This document shows, piece after piece, positions 1 through 9,784 of a stretch of 64,000 bases of DNA. Each line of letters begins with the position of its first letter. Within the stretch, counting starts at the first letter, position 1. Origin of the DNA: Plectosphaerella cucumerina (taxonomy: Eukaryota; Ascomycota; Sordariomycetes; Glomerellales; Plectosphaerellaceae); contig JAGPXD010000003.1 in NCBI GenBank assembly GCA_020746995.1, positions 5,766,001 to 5,830,000 of the forward strand. The letters are read 5' to 3'. The notes beneath the pieces are model-generated. The model saw nothing but the letters and a program-made list of their open reading frames with translations. It had not been told where the DNA came from and did no database searches. A program made the translations under genes and the position numbers.

Positions 1-290
1 GGCGACATACCGTTCCAGGCGCAGATGGCATATCCTACAGTCGGTATCATGGTGGACGCGGGGCCAATGCGGCGTCCAACGTCCCAGCTACGGAACCACC
101 CTTTGACTATGGCATCGCTGTCCTTGAGTTCGTCAAGATTGTCCAAGACAATGGCGTCGGAGCAGTAATGGAAGCCTGAACTTGTGAGCAGAAGTACGGC
201 AAAGGCTTCAAAAGACATACCTGCTAGATGCGCATTGATCAAGAGACTGGTTAAGTGTAGAACCTTGGTCCAGTCAACGTCCAACGACAT
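1..290 (-). CDS. 5' part of a possible DUF1772 (anthrone-oxygenase-like) membrane protein, partial
   Basis: A start codon at 290 opens a 70-nt exon (290-221), followed by a GTATGT donor, an intron at 220-176 ending in CAG, and a second exon from 175 with matching phase 1. A further GGTATGT at the window edge looks like another donor. The protein starts MSLDVDWTKVLHLTSLL and reaches a stretch with VKGWFRSWDVGRRIGPAS, then a small hydrophobic segment. The spacing of a first hydrophobic helix, a tryptophan-rich turn and a G-x-x-P motif recalls DUF1772 proteins, which include anthrone oxygenases of fungal polyketide clusters. Only about 75 residues are visible, so the family call is tentative. 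The splice signals and open frame are the stronger evidence that a gene is here at all. Confidence 0.4.
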   Translation of the reverse strand, partial: MSLDVDWTKVLHLTSLLINAHLAGMSFEAFAVLLLTSSGFHYCSDAIVLDNLDELKDSDAIVKGWFRSWDVGRRIGPASTMIPTVGYAICAWNGMS

Positions 291-1035
291 GGCCGGGATG
301 ATGTGAGTGGTGATGAGGTGCGAGATCTCAGGGGTAAGCACTGTGCGAGTGCCACCAGTTGTCAATGCACACAGATTCAAAATGCAGCCACGCCACAGAT
401 CTTGGGGTGCGGATCAGTTGCTTTATAGACCTCTGATGACGGGGACCATAGGATTGCTCCTTTTGCTCGGAGTCTTCTTAGGTGTATACCTCCGCTGACA
501 AACTACGAGTGCAGGCCCCCGGTGCTGCCGGGCAGGCAAGGTCGGAGTCGGAAGTGCTCGGGGTCCGGGGCTGACGAAGTAGTGTTCATTGGGTTGCATT
601 GTGTCTGTCCAAGGAGCCTAAGGCACCTACCTAGTGTCCAATGAGAGCCAATGTCAAGGCAGCCTTTTTCAAACGATGCCAGATACCTGGCTACAGAGTG
701 GCTGAGTCTTCCGGAGGATGTAAGCTCATTGTTGCACGTCGACATTGCTAGGCAATGATGCTGGAGATGAATTGTAAGGTTGGATGGTCGATGAGAATCT
801 AGCGCTGATTTGGCGTCCCCATGCTCCAGGGCTAACCCCAGTTGGGCAAAATGCCAATCTATCTGGATCAGGGTGAAATCCCCCCCTTTACTGATAGTCC
901 GTCGCCGGAGGATGATGACACATCATGCCCCTGCAACGGACGGACCACAACCCAAATTCAACCTCATACCATCATTCCAGACTTCACTTCATGCAAACAC
1001 ACCACCCACCAGCTCCCACCATTGGAGCTCCCAAC
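291..1035. other. intergenic, divergent promoter region
   Basis: This stretch lies between the minus-strand gene starting at 290 and the zinc-cluster gene starting near 1036. The short ORFs here lack coding character. Two in-frame upstream ATGs (925 and 991) could extend the zinc-cluster protein by up to 37 residues. Confidence 0.5.
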
Positions 1036-3242
1036 ATGCCCGCACAACGATCAAAAACAACGTGCAATCAATGCCGAGCCCGCAAAGTCTGTTACCTTCA
1101 TTCTTCCCTCTGCAACCCGACCATTGACATAACCAGGTTCGATGCGACGGAGGTCCGCCTCCCTGCGCTGGCTGCAAGCGTCTCGACTTCGAGTGCAGCT
1201 TTGACAACACGCCAGCCTCTGCCCCAGCCGCCGTGCCGGAGAAGAAGAGAGGCTCGCGAGCCTGCCGCCAATGTCGCTCGCTGAAAAGCAAATGCACCGG
1301 CGAGCTCCCGACCTGCGCAGGGTGTCGCACCTCCGGCAAGACGTGCGTCTACCCAGAGCTTAGGAGAGCTGCGCGCAGGCAAGAGGCGTCAGACTCAGGG
1401 GCACAGAACACAGGCATCTCGCCCGTCATTGCTCTCGAGACTCCAGAGTCGGCGTCCATCCACGCCGCCCCGGTGTCGTCCAGAAGCTCACAGCACGAGC
1501 CGCCCCCGTCGGGCCCATCGACCGCCGTCTCGAGAATAGAGCCTGCCGACGCGCACCCCCTCCCACCCTTACGCGACAGACTACATCTCGTCGTCGACTT
1601 CTTCCGTCACATCCACCCGATCCCCGCCTACGCCTTCCTCTACGAAGAAGCTACTGTCCAGAGGTGCCTCGAGGAGACGATAGACGAGGCTCTCATCTAC
1701 TCCATCTGCGCCCTCTCAGCCCTCCTTCTGGGCTATTCAAAGTATCACCCAGTCGCGACAGCGACCTGGGCGACCCGCGTCGAGAACATGATCTGGGCTA
1801 GCCTCGAGCAGCCCACCATCTTCAAGATCCAGGCCCTCGCCCTCGTCATCCAATACCGCATCATTACAGGCAACTTCCAGCGCGGCTTCCTCGTCTTCTC
1901 CCTAGCCGCACGCTCCGCCACCGCCCTTCGACTGTCATACGAACGAACGGACCTATCGCCTCTCGCACAAGAGATCCGTCGCAGACTCATGTGGTCGCTG
2001 GTTATGCTGGACGGACACTTTGCCATTGGCTTGTCGGAATGCGAATTGTGCCCATTTGAGACCATGCACCTGCGGCTGCCAGGGCCGGAAGAGACTTTTG
2101 ACGCAGATCATGTCTCAGATGTGGTGCCGCCGTCCGTTGGACTTGATGGGGTGGAAGAGGGTGGCCTCCTCGCCATCTCGATTCAGCAGGTTAAGATCCG
2201 GCGGGATCTTCTCCGACTCAAACGTGAGATCCAACTTGCGACGCAGCCGGTCGCGCAGATCAAAGACGTGGTTAGGGACTTTACATCCACCCTGCAGCAG
2301 CTGCGGCCCCAGCCGTACTCGGTCAGGGAGCTGCACCGGTTCGCACGTTCACGCTGGGTCTCGCGATACATCGCCGTCCACCTGAGCTGGCATCAATGCC
2401 ACTGCGATGCCTACAGGCTGTTTCTGACCGGCTACAAGGAAAGTGCCCCCGAAGTTGTCGTCGGCGCCCTTCCCGCCACGTTCGTTGCCGACGCAGTGGC
2501 GGCCTGTCTCTTCCACGCCCGCGCCAACATTTCAATCTTGCACGACGTCGACAAGCTCAACCCAAGGCTTCAAGTTGCCGACACGGACCTCGCCATCTGC
2601 GGCTACCACGCGTCCCGCCTCCTTCTACACATCAGCAGATCTTCTCAAAATCCTCCGGTCGACGGCATCACATTTCCCGAAGCCCTCGAACTTGCACAGT
2701 CGACCCTTAGGATCATTCAGAATCTGCAGAGTAGCACGTACGCCATTGTCCAGGTCCTCATCAAGGAGCTAGACGGCGTCATTCAGTCTGCCATCACGGG
2801 CCAGGACCAGGGGAGCCGCGAATCTTCGGACATTGACGAGGACACCGGGCACCAACGGCCTCGCTACGCCCGCGTCGCGAAGCAGCGCCAGGGTCTCGGC
2901 GCCCATAGCATTTTCCGGCAGGCCCGGTTCCTGGACGACAGCGCCCTGGCCGCCCAGCGATCTGGCGTTCGCTCGAGTGCGGGGGACAATCCACCGACAG
3001 CCGTGGGCCAGCTCCAGATGGACGCGGGGTTCCAGTGGCAAGCCCCGTCGGCGAACCCTCCAGGATTCCTCGCGGGTCTGGGGAACTTTGAGCCTGAGGC
3101 CGGACCGGGGGAGGCGATGACCCTGTTGCCACAGGGCGTCTTCGACGCTGGGCCTTTCGGTCCCGACCCATGGGCACCATGGCAACAGGACGGCGCCGGC
3201 ATGGACGACTGGGTCATGCAGAGCGACGGGAATTACTTCTGA
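1036..3242 (+). CDS. Transcription factor with two tandem Zn2Cys6 clusters and a fungal_trans domain
   Basis: Model join(1036..1086,1137..3242), 718 aa. The 50-nt intron (GTCTGT donor, TTGACAT branch-like site, CCAG acceptor) is phase 0 and cuts the first zinc cluster. After splicing, cluster 1 has Cys at 10, 13, 20, 27, 30 and 37, and cluster 2 has Cys at 60, 63, 70, 77, 80 and 87; both fit C-x2-C-x6-C-x6-C-x2-C-x6-C. A fungal_trans-like middle region follows (motifs such as ICALSALLLGYSKYHP and RRRLMWSLVMLDGHFAIGLSE), then an acidic Gly/Pro-rich tail ending in MDDWVMQSDGNYF. Without the intron the reading frame would have to begin at a GTG at 1233 and lose cluster 1, so the upstream ATG is preferred. 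It acts in the nucleus, presumably on DNA with CGG triplets. Target genes are unknown. The donor is not the commonest type, which is the main doubt about the model. Confidence 0.82.
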
Positions 3243-3434
3243 GCCGGTGGCCCGTGGCGGAAGGAGCTACGGGTGTCGGGCTTCAGCTCGGTTGCCGATT
3301 GCCGGGTCTCGGCTACAGAAATGGGCCGCGGCTGTTCTTGTGGCATTTGACTAATCTTTTGGGGAACGTGAGCACTTCTTGTTGGATCATTGAGAGATAG
3401 GCGGAAGTTACATCGAATCAAGCCATCAGACCAT

Positions 3435-3515
3435 CAGTGTATCGTAAGAACATTGATCGATAGGCAGAAAACACTTGAAGTCGAGATCTCAGACTAACAG
3501 TGCATCGTGAGAACA
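3435..3515. repeat. 18-bp imperfect direct repeat pair
   Basis: CAGTGTATCGTAAGAACA at 3435-3452 and CAGTGCATCGTGAGAACA at 3498-3515 differ at two positions and lie 63 bp apart in the 350-bp gap between two convergent genes (3243-3592). Both differences are transitions. Nothing else is evident in this gap. Confidence 0.6.
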
Positions 3516-3592
3516 CGTGTCGTCGCGCGATGGAGCAGTAGCGGGCGGCGGTAAGCTGGTGAAACCAAAATATGAACCTCTCATTCCATGAT

Positions 3593-5212
3593 CTACGCTC
3601 TCTCTATCGTACCGTTATGCCCATCCACCTGGCCATGTCTCTTGAAATCCCCCAGCCGCGTATGAACCGGCTCGTCGCCAATCTCCATCATCTTGTCCTC
3701 CAGCATCCTCGTCATCTTGACCACCACATCCTTGTACTTCGGATCAGCATAGCAATTGAACAGTTCCAACGGGTCCTCCTGGCAGTCAAACAGCTCCCAC
3801 TCCTTCTCCTCTCCGCCCGGCCGCGTCCCCTCGAGGCCAAAGTCCTCGTTGTACCAATAGATCAGCTTGTACCGCTGGTCTCGCACGCCGTAGTGCGCAT
3901 ACGCTTCGTGAATGATGTCCCTGTGCATCCAGTAGCGGTGGTACGCGACCTGCTGCCAGTCATGCGGCGTGCGGCCCTCGAGGACGCGCAAGAAAGACTC
4001 TCCTTGCATGTATGACGGAATGCGGATCCCGGCGAGATCAAGGAACGTAGGCGCAAAGTCGACATTGCAAACGATGTCCTGACACACGGAGCCTGCGTCG
4101 ATGACGCCCGGCAGGCGCGCGAGGAATGGCATCTGGAAGCTCTCCTCGTACATGAAGCGCTTGTCGAACCAGCCGTGCTCGCCGAGGAAGAAGCCCTGGT
4201 CGGACGTGTAGACGACGAGAGTGTTGTCGGCGAGGCCCTCAGCATCGAGCCAGTCGAGCATGCGGCCGACATTGTCGTCGATGCTCTGGATGGTGCGCAG
4301 GTAGCGCTGCATGTACCGCTGGAACTTGAACTCAGCCAGCTCCGCGGGAGGCTTGAAGGTGAAGACCTCGCCTGTCTCCTTGCAGATGAGACGCATCTTG
4401 GTGACATCGTCGGGAGCGGGAATCTTGCGGTCGTTCCACCACCACGCATCGACCATCTTGGTGCCGATGACCGACGAGGGACCCTCTGGCTGGACTATGC
4501 CAAGGTCGTTGTAGGTGATGTCGTCGGCAATGCGCATCTTGGCCACCTTTGCTGCCCGCGCCCGGTTCTTGTAGTCGTCGTTGAAAGTGTCGGGCAGGCG
4601 GACGGGGTCCTTGTAGAGGTCCTTGTGCTTGGGGTCGTACTCCCAGCTGCGGTGCGGCGCCTTGTGGTGGCACATGACGAAGAAGGGTTTGTCCTTGTCG
4701 CGGTTCTTCATGAAGTCGAGACACTTGTCCGTGATGATGTCCGTGGCGTAACCGGGGACCCGCGAGGTGCCCGAGGGCTCGATGAATGAAGGGTCCCAGT
4801 ACTCGCCCTGGCCTGGGACGACGCTCCAGTAGTCGAAACCCGTCGGTTCGGACGCCTTGCCCTCGCCGAGATGCCACTTACCCACCATGGCGGTCTGGTA
4901 GCCACCGGTGCGGAGCTGCTTGGCGACGTTGGGAGTGTTCTTGTTGATCTTGGAGTCGAGCGTCATGACTCCGTTGACGTGGTTGTGAGTGCCGCAGAGG
5001 ATGGCCGCGCGCGAAGGTGTGCAGATGCTGTTCGTGACATAGCAATGATCGAAGCGCATGCCCTCGTTGGCGATGCGGTCGAGGTTGGGCGTCTTGTTGA
5101 TGCCGGCGCTGTAGCAAGAGATGGACTTGGCGGCGTGGTCGTCCGCCATGATGAAGAGGATGTTCGGGGGCGTCTTGGGTGACATCTTGGAGGAGGGTCT
5201 GGGCAATTGCAT
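3593..5212 (-). CDS. Sulfatase (arylsulfatase family, formylglycine type), intronless
   Basis: One open frame of 539 aa. The N-terminus carries the metal-binding stretch NILFIMADD (Asp24, Asp25), then the sulfatase signature C-T-P-S-R with Cys64 as the residue converted to formylglycine, and the second signature GKWHLG about 50 residues later. Later motifs include DNTLVVYTSDQGFFLGEHGW (metal ligand and substrate pocket). These fix the family: hydrolysis of sulfate esters with Ca2+ or Mg2+. The length is usual. No signal peptide is visible, so the enzyme should be intracellular, unlike many secreted sulfatases. A second Met 10 codons downstream is an alternative start. The gene is divergent from a sugar-type MFS permease, so a role in using an imported sulfated compound is possible but inferred. 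The exact substrate (choline sulfate, aryl sulfate or sulfated sugar) cannot be told from sequence. Confidence 0.9.
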   Translation of the reverse strand: MQLPRPSSKMSPKTPPNILFIMADDHAAKSISCYSAGINKTPNLDRIANEGMRFDHCYVTNSICTPSRAAILCGTHNHVNGVMTLDSKINKNTPNVAKQLRTGGYQTAMVGKWHLGEGKASEPTGFDYWSVVPGQGEYWDPSFIEPSGTSRVPGYATDIITDKCLDFMKNRDKDKPFFVMCHHKAPHRSWEYDPKHKDLYKDPVRLPDTFNDDYKNRARAAKVAKMRIADDITYNDLGIVQPEGPSSVIGTKMVDAWWWNDRKIPAPDDVTKMRLICKETGEVFTFKPPAELAEFKFQRYMQRYLRTIQSIDDNVGRMLDWLDAEGLADNTLVVYTSDQGFFLGEHGWFDKRFMYEESFQMPFLARLPGVIDAGSVCQDIVCNVDFAPTFLDLAGIRIPSYMQGESFLRVLEGRTPHDWQQVAYHRYWMHRDIIHEAYAHYGVRDQRYKLIYWYNEDFGLEGTRPGGEEKEWELFDCQEDPLELFNCYADPKYKDVVVKMTRMLEDKMMEIGDEPVHTRLGDFKRHGQVDGHNGTIERA

Positions 5213-6049
5213 GGTAGAGAGGGATGGGCAAAGGAAGAGGAAGCGCCTAGGTATCGAGGTGAAGTTATCTCAGAGCGAATCGAAGCCTGTGCCACTGCCG
5301 GCGCAGTGAGGGGTGTGAAATATGTGATCGCGTCTGACATTTTGAACCGCGTTTTGTGACGTCGAATCCCCCACCAACGAAGACGCAATTGACGGATCCA
5401 ATTGCGAATACGGAAACCGGCCTTCTCGGTATTCCTCTCGGGCTTCCAATGCGGCTCCAAAACTGCTCGGCATTGGCTTATGGACGCCTGTCGGCATTCG
5501 GCCATCGGTGAACGGCTCTCGGCGGCTCTCGGCTAACGCTTGACTTTGCTAGCGTCGCCTCCATGAAAGCCGAATGACTCGGACTTGCACACTCACAAAC
5601 GTGGGGTTGCTGCCGGGCCATCGGGTTGCGGGACACCAATGGATCTCACGACTCTACCAAGTTGCTGGATTCGATGCGCGATGGCCGCCCTGCATCGCCC
5701 TGTTGCCGCCAGCAGCTGAATCTCTGCAGTTTCTTCGGAGAATCTTTGACCCCACGGGGTCACCGTGCATGGGGCTGTGGGGAGGGATCACGACCGGGAC
5801 CAGAATCAGAGACGACCAAGGCACCGGTTCCCAGGTGGATGCTTCACAATCACTTGGAGCTGAACGCCGACAACCTACTCTCTATTACGTGCTCCCCCCC
5901 TGGGGATTATACCATCTCTGTGGACTCAGTATCAACTGATAAAAGGCACGAGCATCTCGACGACCTGGATTGCCCCTTCCTGCAACCAGCTCCAGCTCCA
6001 CCTCCTTTGCCCTTGCCCTCAACTCTCTCGACCCTTCCACCCTACCGCC
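5213..6049. promoter_or_regulatory. Shared divergent promoter, sulfatase / MFS permease
   Basis: This 837-bp gap between the two start codons contains a direct repeat GGCTCTCGGC about 5513-5533, an inverted pair CATTCGGC (5495-5502) / GCCGAATG (5569-5576), and a TATA-like GATAAAAG about 5938-5945, roughly 105 bp before the permease ATG. ORFs inside are short and unconvincing. Function is inferred from position only. Confidence 0.4.
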
Positions 6050-7858
6050 ATGAGTAAGTCGCCCTCCGAGACCCAGGTCGACGCGACCCATCACGATGAC
6101 CCTTCCGACAAAGCCGCCCTTCGCCAGGACACCGCCGCTGATCAAGCGAACCACGTCGAGACGAGCCTCAGCATCCGAGATGCCTTCCGCTACTACTGGA
6201 AGGCCGTCGCCTGGTCTGTCTGCGTATCCAACGCGACCATCATGGAGTCGTACATGCTCCTCCTCGCCAACTCGTTCTACGCACAACCCCAGTTCCAACG
6301 CCGATTCGGCGAGCAGCTTCCTAACGGCAGCTACTCCATCCCCGCTCGCTGGCAGATTGGCGTTTCCATGGCTGGTCTCGTCGGGCTGATCATCGGCGTC
6401 TTCGGCAACGGATACTTTGCCGACAGATGGGGACTGCGAAAGGTCATGATCGCTTGTCACGCGGCAATCCTGGCGTTTGTCTTCGTCCTATTTTTCGCCC
6501 AAAACATCCAGACAATCTTGGTGGGCGGCTTCTTAATGTCGGTGTACCAGCTCCTCGCACGTAGAGACTTGCAGCTAACCATCGCTCCCGCAGATCCGTC
6601 CCTTGCGGCTTCTTCGCCGCTGCAACACCGACATACGCAGCCGAGGTCACACCCCTCCGACTCAGAGGATATCTGACCGTCTACGTCAATCTTTGCTGGG
6701 TCATCGGGAAGCTCATTTGCTTCGGAATCTTGGCCGGCACTCTGTCACTCAACAGCCAATGGGCGTACAAGATTCCATACGCAATCCAGTGGGCTTGGCC
6801 TGTGCCGCTGGCCATCGCCACATTTCTCGCGCCAGAGTCGCCGTGGTGGCTCGTCCGCAAGGGCCGCTTTGAGGAGGCCGAGCGGTCGCTGTCAAGACTC
6901 GTGGCCGCGCCGCGGGATACCATTGACCCCAAGGATACGCTTTCTCTGATCATCCGCACGGTCGAGGGCGAGCGTGCCCACCAGATTCAGGGCTCGTATT
7001 TCGAGTGCTTCAAAGGCACTAATTTGCGTCGCACTGAGATTGCCATGGTCAGCTGGGGCTGTCAGATTCTACCAGGTGCGTTGCGGTTGCGCGGTGATCT
7101 TGCGTCAGTAACTGTGGCGGCTGCTTACTTTTCATTAGGACTCATCATCCAGAACTACATCACCTACTTCTTCACGCTTGCCGGGCTCAAGACCGCTGAT
7201 TCGTTTTACCTGTCGATTGGTGAGGACAGCCGGGTCTCATGAGTGTACCCCAGGCTAACCAGCTCGCCGCAGGTAACGCCGGTCTGGCTTTCGTCGGTAC
7301 AGTCTCGTCCTGGTTCGTCATGACAAGGTTCGGCTGGAAGACGGTCTACCTTGGCGGCCTCTGTGCCATGATCCCCGTCATGGGTCTCGTCGGCTTCCTC
7401 GACCTTGCGACAAACACTCCCAATGGAGACACCGTACGATGGGGCCAGTGCTCTCTGCTCCTCATCTGGTTCTTCATCTACGGTGTGTTGACCTTTGTTC
7501 TTCGCGATTTGAAGCTAACCTTCTTCCAGGCATCAGCATTGGCCCAATCCCTTACAGCATCGCGGCAAACGTTGGAGCGGCGAACCTGCGCGCCAAAACG
7601 ATTGCCCTCGGGAGAAACACTTACTACTTTCTCTCCATCATCAACACCGTCGTTTCTCCTTACTTCCTCAACCCCAAGGAACTTGATCTCAAGGGCAAGG
7701 CCGCGTTCCTCCCGTGGGGTCTCACCGTGTGCATGGTGGTATGGACGTACTTCAGGCTGCCTGAGCTAAAGGGGATGACTCAGGAGACCTTGAACAACCT
7801 GTTCGATGCAAAGGTGTCGGCGAGGAAGTTCAAGGAAGCGTCGAAGGAGTATCAGTGA
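6050..7858 (+). CDS. MFS sugar transporter (alpha-glucoside/hexose permease type)
   Basis: Model join(6050..6543,6594..7075,7139..7219,7273..7482,7530..7858), 531 aa; all four introns (47-63 nt) keep phase. Sugar-porter hallmarks are visible: a cytosolic loop GYFADRWGLRK after TM2, the TM5 to TM6 motif PTYAAEVTPLRLRGYL, the PESPWWLVRKGR motif before the central loop, and a C-terminal PELKGMTQETLNNLF motif. Twelve TM segments fit the length. The order of motifs and the text around RGYLTVYVNLCWVIG resemble the maltose/alpha-glucoside permease branch. It would sit in the plasma membrane and import a sugar or related polyol with protons. The first intron uses a GTACCA donor, the least typical of the four. 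It is divergent from the sulfatase. Confidence 0.88.
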
Positions 7859-8160
7859 GGGAGGTCTCACGCTGTAAGCCGAGGGAAAGCAGGTGCTTCT
7901 GACGAAGAAACATCCGACTATGTTGAGATCACCCCTTCCTCTGCGGATACCTAGGCAGTCATGTGAGGCAGATAGTACTCAAAATCGCAGAATTTTTACT
8001 CGGAACAACCCGGCACCTGTGCAAGATGGCACAGCAGCAGAGGGGTCTGGACTCATGGTGGCGGCAGGTTGACAGAATTCTGCCGAGTCTGGTGAAAGAC
8101 AGGCTTCCACAGAGTCAGACCACAGCTGACCACGCCGAAATGAAGTTTTCGGCGGTGGCT

Positions 8161-8645
8161 GGTCTGTAGGCACAGAGGACTGCGCGTCAATAGAAATGAG
8201 CGGCTCTAGAATCAAGTGAAGGACGTGGAAAGAATCTTGCAGAACGAGGCGGTGAGGGAGCCGACGGTGATGGACGGCGTTGGCGTGCAGGCATCGAGAG
8301 TTGAGCGTCATGGGGATTGAGAGGCTTTCGCCAAAGTCTAGGGAGTTGAGAGAATCTCGCGGAACGAGGCGTCGGAGGAGTTGGTGGCGATGGAAGAGGC
8401 TGGCTTGTAGGCACCGAGAGCTGCGCGTCGAGTGGAAAAGGCGGCTCTAGAATCAAGTCAAGGACGCAGAAGGATTTTCCCGGAACCAAGCGTTGTGGGA
8501 GCTGGCTTGCGGTGATGGCAGGGGCTGACTTGTAGGCATCGAGACCTGCGCATTATGGGGAGGGAGAGGCTTTTGCCATTCAGTCGAGGGAGTTGGAAAA
8601 AATATCGCGGAGCCTGGTGATGAGGAAGGCGGCAGCCCTGGAAGG
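8161..8645. repeat. Four-copy 120-bp tandem repeat with alternating A/B units
   Basis: Units begin near 8161, 8281, 8401 and 8526. Each opens with a version of TGGCTTGTAGGCATCGAGAG and ends near GGTGATGG. Units 1 and 3 share a tract with GGCGGCTCTAGAATCAAGT; units 2 and 4 share a different tract (GGGGA, then GAGAGGCTTT, then AGGGAGTTG). The array is therefore a dimer of dimers with a higher-order period near 245 bp. Fragments of the motif extend upstream to about 8000. Minus-strand translation of the units is proline-rich with a recurrent AQxSxPT(S)QPxPSP pattern, but the frame changes between units, so no gene is called. Confidence 0.7.
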
Positions 8646-9784
8646 GGTTGGAATTTCATGGTCTATGAAAATCAGTGTGCATGTCATGCTGGTGGAGAGA
8701 TGCCTGGTTTGTGGTCTCTTACAACGAGTTGTGGCTTAAACTCATGATGAGAAGCCCAGCCAGATGAACGCCTTCGTGTTGGCGTGAGGTTGAAGGCGTT
8801 ACACCCGTCAAAGGCCCACTTGTCGGTACAGCCATTCATGGCGTGCGCCGTTGCCAAAAACGGTAGTGCTGGTTACTGATCTGACGACCATATGTAAAGC
8901 CAGCCTGCCCCAATTTCGGATCAGTAATTTGAGACCCGTGTCTTCCTGCCTGACATGCTGGTCTGAGCGGCCACTCTTCCCGTTCACTGCGTGAGAGGAG
9001 CCACTAGCGACCCGATCGCATCCAGCACAGCAGGGACGATGGGCCCCCTTTCCCATCTCGACTTGCATCGACCGACTTTAGGGCAGGTCGTCCTGGTCGA
9101 ACACACCTACCTCCAGCTGTCGTCACTGTATCAGCCCAGACACTTACGCAGGAGCAATTCGAATCAATAGTCTATTTGAACCTCCAGTGAGAAGCAACTT
9201 CTGGAACGACTTCCATGGGTACCAGGTAGCCATTGGAGACCAAACATAATCCTAGTCAGCGGAATCCTCCTGCGGCTCCCACTCACCAGAAGCAACTCCT
9301 CTCTCCAATTTCCTCGGGCAATCCACTGATCCACGACACTGCTGCCTCCCGCCACGCATTTTCATGGCTTCTGACTCCCAGAATTGACTTTCCGCCTCAA
9401 ATCCCACCACCCGACCCGATCAGTCAAAAAAATCGACCATCGCCATCCTCGACGCCCAAAAGCCTCAATAAGACGATGGACACATCCATCTGTGACTCAA
9501 CTCGAGCGCCTCGCAGCGTCTCCAGATCAGTCAAGTCCACCAGGTCCCAACTCGGTGCATAAATACCCCTCCGTTCTCCCACCTTTGGGCAATTCCTCCA
9601 TTCCTTCTACATCTCCATCCAAAAGTTCGTACTGCTGCCAGACCTTCTGCTCAGACCCACTTTTGTTACCAGCTTGCAAGCATTCTGACCACTGTGACTA
9701 TCACTGCTCAGACCACACTCACTGCTCACGCATTCTTGCACACTCTCTTCTACTACAAGCTCATTCTCACTTCAACTCTTCAAG
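8646..9784. other. intergenic with leader of the downstream NPF gene
   Basis: No gene is seen. A TATA-like CATAAATA occurs near 9557-9564, about 220 bp before the ATG at 9785, and is followed by a long pyrimidine-rich stretch (CTCATTCTCACTTCAACTC type) common in fungal 5' leaders. The 300 bp between the permease stop (7858) and the repeat block hold nothing clear. Confidence 0.4.
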
